Positions 21,930 to 33,954 of a stretch of 64,000 nt of DNA are shown in pieces. The position numbers and the translations under genes are program-made. The notes beneath the pieces were generated by a model, which made no database searches, was not told where the DNA came from, and saw only the letters and a program-made list of their open reading frames with translations. Position 1 is the stretch's first letter. Every line of letters begins with the position of its first letter. The stretch is taken from NCBI GenBank assembly GCA_907163375.1, contig CAJQUW010002201.1, positions 234,001 through 298,000 of the forward strand, in the 5' to 3' direction. The stretch is from Prostheceraeus crozeri (Eukaryota; Platyhelminthes; Polycladida; Euryleptidae).

Positions 21930-23607
21930 CGAATTGTCGCCACGGTTTTCTGTCAAACTGACATTACTTCCTCGATGTTTGAGTTGCATGAATCATAGAT
22001 ATCGGACCGCGTGACCAAGAAACGGTTTCTAAACTACCGACAGGCAGAATTTCATTGTCTGATTGCTCTGTCGATTTGTCAAAGACTCATAGCGCTCAAT
22101 TTCTACCCATAATTGCTGACTTTATAAAGAAATCCATGACTTAGGTAACAAGCACTCATTGTAACTTACCCGAATGTTTTCTATCTCTCTGTTTTGATTT
22201 CTATCCTTTCAGCTAACTTCATGGTTGACTTTCATTTGCTGGAGAGAGTGGATTTCTATGACATAAATGATCAGCTAGAGTCCGCCTTTAATTGTTTTCT
22301 CTTTAGACATGGCAATCTAAGAACTTTTCTGCTTGGATATCAGCAGTTCAGACGGATATTCTAATCTTTGAAATGTTCATTTTGTTGTTATGTATCAGGG
22401 AATAAAGTTAAAAGACCTATATATTTGAAACTCATTCATTTTTGGATCTAATTGTTGAATTGTTAAGATAGAGCTTCTGTAATTGCATAGTGCTGCATCA
22501 CACTTGCAAAGAAGTCGCACTTGTCATACTTGTCAGCCTCGCAACTATGGGTGCAAGTGAATTAGAACACCCTGGGCTGTGACTTCTTACACTGCTACAG
22601 TACGACAAGTGGACGCTACTGTGCGACAATATAGAGTGTCGGATTTCTATTTCCAGACAAGTGATGGTGTGACACGCAAAGCATCTATCAGATTCTAGGC
22701 TGTCTGTGTTTCAGCTATCCTGCTTCCATTTGTCGCGTCGTTTTGGTGCTCAACTGATGAAAAATATTGATCATCAGATGTTCACTGCCATTCTTCGTTT
22801 GAAGCCGAAAGACAGGAACCATCCATGAATGCCAGTACAGAGTCTGAGGGACCCTCATGTAGCCAATGGTAGTAGTTATCACATTTCAAATCGCTAGGCT
22901 GTGATAGCATTGAAGGAGCAGAGAAGTTGGTTTACTTTTAAGACGAGTGTTCTGCAAGTTGCTGCGAGTGTAGAAGGTCACAAAAAAACGCTCCTTGTGC
23001 CCCATTAATTTCCTCAGACGCACTGGCTATCATTGAGGAGAGACCAACCTCACACTTAAACGGAAACTCCGTGCAAAGCGCGAGCAATTTCGGGATCAAT
23101 ACGCAACACGGCTGGAAAGGCTTCAGGGAGCAACAACCAAGGGGAAAAATTCAAACTTCTAATCGAGACGGCTGGTGAACTTCGTGAACGACAAAAATGG
23201 ACATCTTCTACCTCAAAACAGCGATCCAAAACGCTGGACGTACGATAACATGGACTGTATAACATGTATACACGACACGATGACAAGGACTCGAGAACTT
23301 GAGGATGCTTCTTCAACATATTCCGACGCATATGAAGGCTATGAGAATAAATCATTCAAATTAGAGAAATTAATGAAACACAGTAGCGTTTAGGCTATTC
23401 TGTCGCTACGGATCAAATACCAAAACAAATATTTTTGATTTAAATTGCTCGGCCAAGAGAAATCACAGGGTCCTAATTACAGTGATATTTACTTTTATAA
23501 TCTTTCGAGGAATATCAGACATCTAGAAGATTATTGTAGTAGGTAATTGAATAAAAACTAAAGATATGTTTTTAAAATAATAAAATATGAATAATAAAAG
23601 GAATCGT
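21930..23607. other. Mostly unassigned; possible non-LTR linker near 23000
   Basis: No gene is firm. Around 22990-23170 broken frames read PLISSDALAIIEER and LRAKREQFRDQYATRLERL, which resemble the linker before the reverse transcriptase of non-LTR elements and may belong with the fragment at 23608. A possible exon at 23175-23393 is listed separately. Confidence 0.3.
23175..23393 (+). CDS. Possible terminal coding segment with a PDZ-type end
   Basis: An open frame without a starting ATG (first ATG codes residue 26). It reads VNDKNGHLLPQNSDPKRW, then MDCITCIHDTMTRTRELEDA and ENKSFKLEKLMKHSSV. The acidic, well-mixed composition looks like real coding sequence. The end -SSV fits a class I PDZ-binding motif. 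No convincing splice acceptor was found upstream. It may instead be part of the non-LTR remnant around it. Confidence 0.25.
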   Translation: MNFVNDKNGHLLPQNSDPKRWTYDNMDCITCIHDTMTRTRELEDASSTYSDAYEGYENKSFKLEKLMKHSSV

Positions 23608-24232
23608 CTTTCGTCTACCTCGGCTCAAGTGTCGCTGACAGTGGTGATGTTCAGCGTGAGGTGTAAACCATCGACGTGCTCTCTCTTCACATCGAGAGAC
23701 CTCTGAAATCAACCACAGCGTCCACGATATATCTCCTAGAAAGCAAAGCACCGCATGTGCAATGCTGCTGTGCTGTTGGTTCTTCTACGCCGAGCAGAGA
23801 CGTGGCCACTTTCTCAACCTATAACTCGGCGAATCAACAGCGCTGCGGAAGACGCATGATCGAACATGCACGGTGGACTGACCGAACAACCAGCAATGTA
23901 CTGCGTGGCCTTATTGGACAGATTACTCTTGTGTTCGTTGCTTGTACAAAAGCGGCTGAGATGGTTCGATCACATGAGCCGATTCCCCAACTGTCGCCCG
24001 CATATATATTAGTGTTCTCCTTCGACCCTGCTGGAGGTGGATGATGTAGGTTGCGAGTCCCCTCATGTACAAGATGGTGTGGCGTCATTAAGTTGGATCT
24101 GGCCCCACGCAATATCCGTTGGGAGAGCATACCGACGATGACCTCAGGAAATGACGAGATGAGGTAATGTAGTGCATCGAGCAGACCCTATGCACCTCCA
24201 TGGCACGATTCACACAAGCAAGAAGGTATAAA
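23608..24232 (+). mobile_element. Non-LTR retrotransposon fragment (end of reverse transcriptase)
   Basis: The + strand reads YLGSSVADSGDVQREV, the start of the conserved YLG block after the reverse transcriptase, then in a shifted frame EHARWTDRTTSNVLRGLIG, matching the RW.DR.SN..VL block, and WFDHMSRFPNCRPH in a third frame, matching the WFGH..RMP block. At least two frame changes, so it is dead. The spacing fits a LINE open reading frame 2 C-terminal region. Clade not assigned. Confidence 0.7.
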
Positions 24233-24554
24233 GATTATATGCATGTTTTTTATTTAGATTTTTATTAATTTCATTAATTCTATATCAGCAATAACGCCTA
24301 CACTGTTGACTTCTTAAGTATTTGAATATTGAATAGAAGTATTGGCCATTGTTTTGTGAATGCATATGTGGGAAGCACGTTTCAATAGCCCAAAAAGCTA
24401 TGCGCAAATTAATGTACCCAATAAATACATTATGCGTCGAACATTAGGCGTGCAGCAACCTTGAAAGCAGGACCTCGTGCATCGACATGCTTTTGTATTG
24501 TATTTTGTGGCATGCTTAGATAGTTGTATGGTTTTAAAATGAAATATACATATA

Positions 24555-25298
24555 GTCCGGGAGCTAGCGTGAAGTTGTGCAGGGAACGAGGTAGTACATA
24601 CAACTTTCACATAGCATAGTACACCTCTAACCTACTGCAAAACTTCGCGTCTGCCGGATCAGATCATCTGCTTTTCAGAAATAGAGAGGATAACAAAATC
24701 CTATGTATTTCCAGTGGTAAAATTGTGACATTTAAGGTGTTGACTCCATTTTTTCGAATTTTTGCACATAAAAGTTACACAAATTGGTATTTTGTTGAAC
24801 TGGTTATTATAAAAATCATCTACAGATCATGATCTTTTAAATGAGTTATCATTCAGTGACAGAGGATGAAGTAAAGTGTACAAACAGACACTTTTCGTTA
24901 AAGTATATCAACAATTTTCCTGAAATTTCTATGTTAAAATTTGCAGTTACACCAACGAAAAGTGTCTGCTTGCACACTTTACTTCATCCTCTGTCACTGA
25001 ATGATAGCTCATTTGAAAGATCATGATCTGTAGATGATTTCTATAATAACCAATTCAACAAAATACCAACTTGTACATTTTTTATGAGCAAAAATTCGAA
25101 AAAATGGAGTCAACACCTTAAATGTCACAATTTTACCACTGGAAATACATTGGATTTTGTTATCATCTCTATTTCTGAAAAGCAAATTATCTGATCCGGC
25201 AGACGAGAAGTTTTGCAGTAGGTTAGAGGTGTACTATGCTATGTGAAAGTTGTATGTACTACCTCGTTCCCTGCACAACTTCACGCTAGCTCCCGGAC
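24555..25298. mobile_element. Foldback MITE, GTCCGG family, 744 bp (copy 1)
   Basis: Almost the whole element is one inverted repeat: arms about 24555-24900 and 24955-25298 around a loop of about 55 bp. It begins GTCCGGGAGCTAGCGTGAAG and is flanked by TA on both sides, consistent with a TA target duplication. The terminal part with TGCAGGGAACGAG is shared with 45370-46092. TA target suggests Tc1/mariner-type mobilisation. No coding capacity. Confidence 0.85.
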
Positions 25299-26156
25299 TA
25301 ATACTTAGTTTTAAGGTGATATGAATATGTACGAATTTATCCGCTTTCATAGACTAGAATGGGGGATGGGGTGGATAAAACACAGCCACTTGAAAGAAAG
25401 GGTTGCATGGATGCATTTTATTTGATGCACGATGCAGATTCGTCTCAAAGATCTGACCTGAAAGCAGATGCCTTATGTTTGCTAATTTGCATCTAGTTAT
25501 ATTAGTTTTGCATCTCTTCTGCATATGCCAGCATTACTTGAATATATATAGTACAATGAAAATCAAAAATTCATTGAAATTAATATTAGCATCAAGTTAA
25601 TAATTTGAATGCTTCAACGTTCATGTTGTCTGGTGTCTATAGGAAACCATTGTTGAGAGAATGCCTATGTTCTGTGATCACATTGCGGCACTAAATGCTA
25701 TACGCCTATATTTACTATTTTACACTTGCAAATTAATCGAAGTATATCGTGTAACGACTTACATGCAGAAAATGACTGATTGTTTGGTCAGAGCAGTGTA
25801 ATCTAAATTGTGCGACATGAGAATGGTCAATACGAATTACATGTACATAAAGTATGAGAGCCCCATCGACTTTATCGTAAGACATGTAGTGTCTAATTTT
25901 TGAATGATCATAATAGTGTACCTGATTATCAAACGTACTCAAAGTGTCAAGATAATAATTGGAAAATACCATTGGAAATGAATATATTCTTTGACAATAT
26001 TAGGAGACGATCAGTTTCTGATTTCATTTAAATATTCTGCGTTGAGAAATGATCTCTGATAACTCTTGAGTGCTCAGACATGTTATTTCAAAATTTTGTT
26101 GTATATGCACGAAATATAATATTTAGACCCCATATAAGTGGCATCAAATACGCTTA
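25299..26156. other. Intergenic, 3' flank of the acidic-protein gene
   Basis: No gene or repeat recognised. Confidence 0.3.
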
Positions 26157-26162
26157 TTTATT
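26157..26162 (-). terminator. Poly(A) signal of the acidic-protein gene
   Basis: AATAAA on the minus strand, 22 bases past the stop codon at 26184. Confidence 0.6.
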
Positions 26163-26183
26163 TGCTATAGATAGTCACTCAAT

Positions 26184-27797
26184 TCATTCTTTTTTTCGGA
26201 CCATTTTTTGCCTCATGTGTTTCCACTTTTCAATACTTTTTCTGTCTTCAGCAGATTTTAAAGGCGGAACTTTTTCTCTGCATCTCTCAACTGAAACTCC
26301 TTTCCTTAAAAACTTTGTAAAAGTGTCATCATTTTGTGTTATGGCTGCTAAATCTAGCCAATGAGTTCTACTATGCTGGACAGAATGCAGTAATCTCTCT
26401 AAGACCGTTATTTCTTCTACCTCCGAAATTGATCGATTCACAATTGTTGTAATCTTATGAGCATTTCGGTCAAAATGAAACTCCGGTCGATAATCAGCTG
26501 AATATTGTAAGCAGCAATCATCTTCTTTACAACATGCTTCAAATTGATCATTGTGCTGTAGGCGCTTGTTGAGGTAGAAACACGGAGCAATTGGCTCTAG
26601 CGACAAACCATGGTGATTAATGGTTTTCAATAAATCTTCAATTCGATCTTTCAAAAGTATTTGGTCATTTGCTTCTTCGTCATGTAGAGCGTTGTTATTT
26701 CGAGAACATCTCTGCTGATCCATTATTGCAAAGGCTTGTTCAGTTGGGCTGTAGTAGCTGTAAATATCAGTGTCAAATATCTTCTCACTGAGATAGGCTC
26801 TTTCTGCGGCTTCTTCGTAAGTTTCTTCAGCAAACTGATCATCATCTGGACATTCCACACCACTCTGGTTGTAATAGCTTACATTATCTCCATCATAATA
26901 TCCCTGGTAATCCCCTGTTTGTTGGTAATAACATTGCCAATCCTTGGGATTTTCATATGTGTATTGGTCGTGTTCTTCCTCGTCGTAATATTCATTCTCG
27001 TTATATTCTTCATCCTCATTTTCGTCTTCTTCTTCATCTGAATAGTCATTTACACCATTTACTGTGTTCTGATCGTAGTCTTCGTCATCTTCGTATCCAG
27101 CTTCATTTTCTTGAGTCTTTTTATAGCATCCTATATTCTTGTTTTCACCTACTTTAGTTACTTCTTCGTCAGAATCTGATTCATTTACTTTAGTCGCCTT
27201 ACAACTATCCTCATCATCTGCATCTGATGATCCATATTTTCCACCGGCATTATTGTATAATGGCCTAATATGCTTCTTCACGCTTTTAGCACCTCTACCA
27301 TTAACTGTCATTGGCCGATACGATTGAGGGCTCATTGGAATGTTTCTTCTTGAATGGATATAACCGTCTCTATGTCTTCTTCGATCATATCTATTTTGAT
27401 CACTTGCAGGAACACTTCTGTCAGTACTTCGTCTGGTGCTACTACTGCTTAAGTCAGTGTTCGAAGTTTTGACGCTAGAATAGAGTTTGCCTTCGTCATT
27501 TAATTTGGGAGCATTTGACTGCTTTGTGACAGGTCTTTGCTTAATATCATGGCTCCAAGTTTTCTTTTGTTTCCGAACTTTGAATTTATCTATTGATGTA
27601 TTTACGTCATCACTGAATAATTCATTGATTACTGCATCTATCGCAGCTCTGCTATCAAAATAACGTGAATTGATTGGTATTTTCACTTTATGTCTTCTCG
27701 ATGGTGGCTGTTTTTCATCTGAAATGTAAAAATTAGCCGATCGTCTTTGGCCTAGCGATGTTTGCCTTTTGGAAGACATTGAGCCCATAGAACTCAT
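26184..27797 (-). CDS. Acidic, tyrosine-rich protein of unknown function
   Basis: 537 residues from the Met at 27797 (MSSMGSMSSKRQ). The same frame is open to a Met at 27899, which would add 34 mostly hydrophobic residues. I chose the inner start because a pyrimidine stretch ending TAAAAG lies just before it and could be a splice site; the outer start is possible. The N-terminal third is basic (RRHKVKIP, RKQKKTW), with Arg/Ser stretches. The middle, roughly residues 190-350, is strongly acidic and Tyr-rich (DYSDEEEDENEDEEYNENEY). A last segment of about 130 residues looks folded: LLKDRIEDLLKTINHHGLSL, a Cys cluster (ACCKEDDCC), then ITVLERLLHSVQHSRTHWLD and a basic tail. No known domain. AATAAA follows the stop closely. 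Probably nuclear or RNA-associated by composition, but that is a guess. Confidence 0.78.
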   Translation of the reverse strand: MSSMGSMSSKRQTSLGQRRSANFYISDEKQPPSRRHKVKIPINSRYFDSRAAIDAVINELFSDDVNTSIDKFKVRKQKKTWSHDIKQRPVTKQSNAPKLNDEGKLYSSVKTSNTDLSSSSTRRSTDRSVPASDQNRYDRRRHRDGYIHSRRNIPMSPQSYRPMTVNGRGAKSVKKHIRPLYNNAGGKYGSSDADDEDSCKATKVNESDSDEEVTKVGENKNIGCYKKTQENEAGYEDDEDYDQNTVNGVNDYSDEEEDENEDEEYNENEYYDEEEHDQYTYENPKDWQCYYQQTGDYQGYYDGDNVSYYNQSGVECPDDDQFAEETYEEAAERAYLSEKIFDTDIYSYYSPTEQAFAIMDQQRCSRNNNALHDEEANDQILLKDRIEDLLKTINHHGLSLEPIAPCFYLNKRLQHNDQFEACCKEDDCCLQYSADYRPEFHFDRNAHKITTIVNRSISEVEEITVLERLLHSVQHSRTHWLDLAAITQNDDTFTKFLRKGVSVERCREKVPPLKSAEDRKSIEKWKHMRQKMVRKKE

Positions 27798-27899
27798 AGA
27801 TCCGAATAAGATAACTTTTAGAAAAAGTGCGCATAGAAATATATTGGGCAAGGCATGGACTCCAAGACATAGTACTAGTCCATGGCAAGAGTAACACAT

Positions 27900-29427
27900 C
27901 GTGAAAGTTATCCATTCTGCACAATGGATATCGATATTGCAGAAGCATTAATTGCAATTTCTTGGTCATTTAAAAATTAGAGGTGATGTGGCATGGATAT
28001 CATGAATACCAAAATCGAAAGGATTTCATGGTCGAACAACTTGATTGCCGGTTCGCTTGCTATTTATTAATCTGTTCTCGATATGAGTAATGAATTCAGA
28101 CCGCTGACAGCAAGTCTATATCCGTCTTATCAAAAACTGGAATATTATTTGGCTAATAATAATGTTCGACGATACTGGAATGATCACTCGTGTACTATCA
28201 CTTGAACTACTTGGACGATATTATCATCAATCATACTATATTATATCCAATATTTATTACTATGTTGATCAATTTCAATTATTATAATTATATTATATTA
28301 ATCATATTATCAATTAAATTGCTTAAATAAGCCGAGCAGATAATGTCCGTTATCTCTCAGAGTATGACATAAAGCATGCAATTTGACACTTTGCATTCTA
28401 ATCAGTACATAATGCGAGTCTGACATCCTATCTGACTTTTTTCGTATTCAACAGTATCAATGAGTTTAGGAAGTCTGCATGGGCGCATCAATTAAAATTG
28501 CACATGTGCATTTCATCAAACTGTTCGTGCCACTGGCGATGATGCAGTGTGTCTCAAAGGAATCCGGAGATTATTTGGTGTTTTGGTGTTAAAAACCGAT
28601 AATTATTTACGAAAATGTATTATGTAATTCATCCACTTCTCTTTGTTTTAGTTATAATCATGATAATTCGGTAATTCCTTGAGGGTTACTGACGGAGAGA
28701 AAAGAATCTCTGATTTTCTCAGGAATTATACTTTGTCTGCAGTCCAATTATTCGCGTACCTCAACTGATGTCCAAATAATGGACTGTGAGGAAATGATAA
28801 TTCTTGTGAAAGTCAGAGTCACTTTGGTTTTCATGTAAGTATTTAGTGTTGAGGATGAAGTATTTGCAACATAATTTCGGCAAATGGTTAAGCATATTTT
28901 GATGAATCTTATTTATTCAACAAATTTTAGAAAATGTTGAAAACAATAGCTTCGTTATAAAGGCAATAATGTGAAATTACTTAACATAAAATCTCGTATG
29001 TGGAAAATCATTTCAATATTAAACAGTCATCTTTCAATCTTCATCAGTCGATTAGAAAGCATCAATACATCTGTGAAGGCACGTAGAAGCGGATGATTTT
29101 GACATTGTACAATTGAATGAAGAACACCAGGTAGTCAAACGTAATCAAATCGCGGAGAGCTCCCGGTTGGAGGTGCACTGAAAGAGCGAAAAAGAGTAAC
29201 TTCAATATATTTACTTCAAATAAATCTTAATCTTAATGCAGCTAGGTTGAGCCTTAAAAATTAGCAGCTCTTGTTCAATCCGGCCACCAGCATGAACAGG
29301 GAACGACTATAAAAACCTCAATTGAATGAATAATGAAATAATTTCTATACTCGACAAAATAAATCTATGCAAGAAGACAGGGAGCTCATCGGCCAGATGA
29401 CCGAATTCCTACCGGAGATGCCTAACA
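27900..29427. other. Intergenic, nothing recognised
   Basis: AT-rich upstream flank of the acidic-protein gene, including a very AT-rich stretch near 28200-28330. No coding or repeat evidence. Confidence 0.3.
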
Positions 29428-29540
29428 GTCCGGCAGCCAGAGCGAGTTTCTGCAAGAACGAGATCGAAAGTGAGACTTTCACTGAATGCACCCTTTGGCG
29501 AGTTCTAATTGGTTCCTCTTCTGGTCAGACAATGGAATGG
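29428..29540 (+). mobile_element. Partial GTCCGG-family foldback element
   Basis: GTCCGGCAGCCAGAGCGAGT and the following 110 bp match the left arm of the element at 45370 (shared AAAGTGAGACTTTCAC and GTTCCTCTTCTGGTCAGAC-like blocks). No right arm was seen, only an isolated TAGTCCGG near 29614. Truncated copy. Confidence 0.6.
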
Positions 29541-30267
29541 CAACATGATGGAAACTTGCTTCGGTCATATTTGAAGCAACTTACTTCATTAAACGTTATC
29601 CACCTCTTAATAGTCCGGAAGCACCTGATGTCTTCTTCCTAGATTCGAGCACGAGTTTCTTATCATTTTCAATTGGTGGACTTTCACCCAACATCATTGA
29701 AACGACAATTCTAAACATGTAGCTTCAGTCGCTTTGCAAGTTACAGTCCGTCAAACATCACACAGCTCCACTTGCTGATGGATCTACAAACGCTCCCCAG
29801 CTCGGTGCCCATAGCAACGTAATGACCTGTAAATGGAATAATTAAATACTGAACTACATCCTCAGTTGAAAAATGTGAACAGACCTGAATAGTTGCTGCC
29901 ATTTCATCCAATATCAGGAATCATCAGCAGGCAATGTTCACATCTCTCAACATCGACACAACCCCCTGTTTAAACCTAGTGACCTAGCATCCATTTAATC
30001 TTTCAAAATCAGGTTTTTCATTTTGCTGATGATTGCACTATTCAGGCGGATTCTCCCTACAGCAGGCAGAAATACGACATATGAGGGAGCAGCTCGCTCG
30101 ACTGATTAGCTTTTGAAGTTAATGGAAGCACCATGACAACGATTTTTATTATTGCAGATAAACAAGCATGTTTTTCAGCTCATAAAATGATATTCATAGA
30201 ACTTGTTTTAGGCACAGGAAGTTTTATCTTAAGAAGAATCAGGTTACTGAAACTGTGTTGCACTTAA

Positions 30268-33200
30268 CCCTGTAACTACGGTGGGGTCGCTAGCGACCCC
30301 AAAGCTTCCTTTCATCGTATTTTTTAAGTCGAAAAATTATTTTTTGCTGATTATTTCAACCGTGTATTTTCAAGTTGGCGTATTGACTGTGTCTGACGAT
30401 ACCGTTTACTTATTCTCCCCTTTCACAAAAAATTACAATGAATAAAAATATTCAAACGTTTCATACGCTGGGGTCCTGCGACCCCACTGAATTTAATGTT
30501 GTTGCGTATATTTGCGTATATAATTCCTTTTGTAAATCCAGGCTGTATAGAAAAAATGACTCAAAAAACATTAGCTACTGTTAATCTTGTTTTAATATCA
30601 AAGAAACAATGCTGTAAGTAGCCTACACTGTTAGCTGTGAAGTATTATAGGCATACTTATTTCATCTGCACATAGGTATGGTTTTTATGTTTTTGTTTAG
30701 TGTTCTCATGCAGGAAATGCACATGTATCTGTAAATGATAATTGCATATGAGATAAATCTAAAGGAACAGATTAGAAGCATAAATCGACATGTGAATGGA
30801 TACACAATATGTATTTTCCAGTCATAAAAAATAAGAAAAAACAAGAAGTTAAAGATACTTCATAAAGATCAATACGGCGCGTTACGATGCAGAAACAGGT
30901 AAAAAGAGACAGACACTAACAGATCATTACAAGATGTACATACAATCTTTACGTGTTTTTTGTTTGGCAAATTGGAGTGTTGCAAATACTACATCTTTCA
31001 CTTGTTTTTCGGTCATCTGCTCGAGGCATAATACAACGGAGCTCTTTTCCGATTCATCTTGTCTGTCCGGAAACAACACGCTGATTCCCTCGCGCACATG
31101 CTGTAATGAATTTCAGGGAATTTGGAATCACAGCGTCTGAAATGAGTTCCCTTCCTAACTGCACAGGAAAAGTGCTCGCATTTGAGACTTGCCGGAAGCA
31201 AGATCAGATTGACCATGAAGATGATATGCCGCTCAAATGCGCGATGTCGATTAGATGTGAAAAAATATCATCGCAACGGCGAGATTTGCGCTGACAAGTT
31301 ACTGTTCTCAGGAGTTGATCGGCCGTGTCCACAGCTCCTTTTGTTCTAATCGTAGTGATAATGATCTCGGTTCTTGTCTCTCCGGGTTGGTATCTAATCT
31401 TGCGAAAAAACTGCGAATGTCAGCTGCAGAATATCATGGCTAAGTATTCAGTGCTATTTGCGGGATATTCGCTGGCGATTCGCCGCGACAATCGCGCTCT
31501 ATATGTCACATAACTTTTACATTTGACTTTCTCTCATTTTCTTTAGTAATCCGCCTCTACAGCGCGAGGCTCTATTCTCTCCTCACCTCCTCACTATCCC
31601 CCTCATATGGCAAATCTATCTAAGAAATAAGTGCAGACTATCATTCTTTGATAATGATGAAATATAGAGAATCCGCATATAATCATATTTCATACACTCT
31701 TGACGCATTTGTCAATTTTCATAACATCAATATTTGATAATATCAGAATTTTACTGGAACAATATGGAAATATAAATACTTATTTTTAGTTTAAGCCCTT
31801 CGTGAATTAAAAAAGAACCCTATATATCAGATCAACTGAGTATACAATATATTTTCATATGAAGGTTAAAAAACGATCAATACTACTTACCACTAATTAG
31901 TATCTACAATATCCACGATTTCGCCGGTTGGCGTAAAAGCAGCTCGCATTAGTAACCCAATATCTACCAACCTAATTAATAGCAACTTTTTCGCATCCTG
32001 TCCGTTTTTTAATTTTACACATGAATTTTTGGATAAATTATGACCATATTTACACATGTTTAGTTTTCACACAAAAATGAACCTTTAAAAAATTTATCCC
32101 AAAATCGCTACCTCGCCAGATAATCTGTAGATAGTAGCAAATCGTTCCTCGCCAGTTCTTTCACTGACCGACCACATCATCTGTGATGACATCAAAATCA
32201 CATTCTTCTGCTTCTTAGGAACATAATGAACAAGTGTCAAGTCTTTGGTGCTTTGGAAAACAAAGAATTGAAAGTGTCAAGTCTGCACGTGAGAGATCAT
32301 CGGAGGGAGAAACCTGTTTCTTTCTCCGTGCCACAATAAAGTCACATTCGCGCTTTCTTTTCACGCTAAAACTTTCGAGGAGAAACAAATTTGTCCGCTG
32401 TGCAAAACTTTTCCCGAACCTGTAATGACGAGTCAATACTCTTAGCTACGCGAGGTAGCTCTGTCCAACTTCAAAGCTTCGGCCAATCATCTCATATAGA
32501 GTTCAAAAATACAAAACTGAGACATAAACCACGTCGCAAATTACACAAACTTTCAAGCCATATTTACCTGGCTTACTAGTAAGTAGACACGCGAAAGACA
32601 GCGTCCACGATACACAACAATTTGTTCCGTCTACACAACACTGACCACAAGTGTTTCTTTTCATCAGAAGCGCATCACTCGCGTTCAATGTTGAAGCGGG
32701 TCACGCGCCATAGCGCGTCAAAATATCAACGGCCGTCTTACAGATTCACAGATAGCGATGGGTTCGTTCGTCCTCGATAGACCCCAGCAATAATGATCTG
32801 TTCCGAGAATAGTCCATATTTCCATTGCGGTGGGTATCAATCCAGTCATCAAGTCACTGTCCTTCAGTATTTGAAATTTTTCGACAATGTCAATTTACTC
32901 AGGTGTTATACGAAGCTCATGAAATGTAGCACTTGGAGAGGAAGCCGCCTCTCCCCCTAACCTGACGAAGGGTCCGCTTACGTCACTTACGATGTACGAT
33001 AGAGGACGAACGGCCGCGATGTCCGTGATCGGATGTGGAGACCACACGGTCCCATCCTGTGACATCAACTTCAAACGAGAAGGACTGTCATCCTGCTGTC
33101 ATCAGTAATATCACGATGCTGCGAGCCTATTCGCTGTGGCAAAAGAGGCTATGTCTTCGTCGTCGCTACTCATGTGTGTGAAGAGTCTCATTACTTTCGG

Positions 33201-33950
33201 TATTAGATACTACTATTGGTCAATTTCTTCGAGTCAGAGGTGTCATCAACATTGATAGCCACTTCACATGAAGTTTCTCCAAATAGTATATTGGTCGCCG
33301 AAATCGCAGCCTGTCTCAAATATGGTCCAGTGGCCATGAATCGCAGACTGTCATCTGAATGATGACACATGCATGAGACGACCAATTATTCTGATGACGT
33401 GATTGCATCAAGTATCAACCAATGACACTCAAGCCTCACACGTGGGAAAGCAACAAAGTCTAGGCCTACCACCTCGTGGGAAAGTGAATGCAGTGTCCCA
33501 TTCACAGGAGAAAATATATTGATAATAGCGTCCCCGTTTAGAACATTATTATCACTCCCCCTTCAGAATAGAAACAGCGCTTCACACACCCTTAGACGAC
33601 AAGATAGTTACTTACACTGAACACATGACGACAATGTCCCTTTGTACAACTATCATGTAATAGCTAGCTTTCTATTGCCTAGCACTGCATCGAAGAAGTC
33701 TATCAATTATGTAGGCCTATTAGGCATACATATGAGGTATCGCCCTAAATTCTGAAGGTTTATGCCAATTATGTTGACCCAATACTTGAACTAAATGATT
33801 CCCCTATGACTTATTTCAATTGTTTGATAATGTATAAAGCAATTCAATGTCATTACAACATATCAATCACATAATTTTGGAATTTTGTGATTGGGGTCGC
33901 CAGCGACCCCACCGTAAGTAACGCTACTATTTTTCTCAGTAGTTATAGGG
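30268..33950. mobile_element. piggyBac-type element 1 (3.7 kb, no recognisable transposase)
   Basis: Bounded by TTAA at 30264-30267 and 33951-33954, the piggyBac target. Ends read CCCTGTAACTAC and, inverted, CCCTATAACTAC. Each is followed by a subterminal palindrome, GGGGTCGCTAGCGACCCC on the left and the same with one change on the right. The right spacer is 25 bp longer than the left, like the asymmetric internal repeats of canonical piggyBac. No transposase block was found inside, only short frames, one with a membrane-like stretch near 31325-31420. Either decayed or loaded with other sequence. Confidence 0.75.
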
Positions 33951-33954
33951 TTAA

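Noticed and set aside
26736-27041. Very hydrophobic 101-codon open frame on the + strand
   Set aside because: It is exactly antisense to the acidic Tyr-rich stretch of the minus-strand gene; Asp/Glu/Tyr codons read backwards give Ile/Val/Phe.
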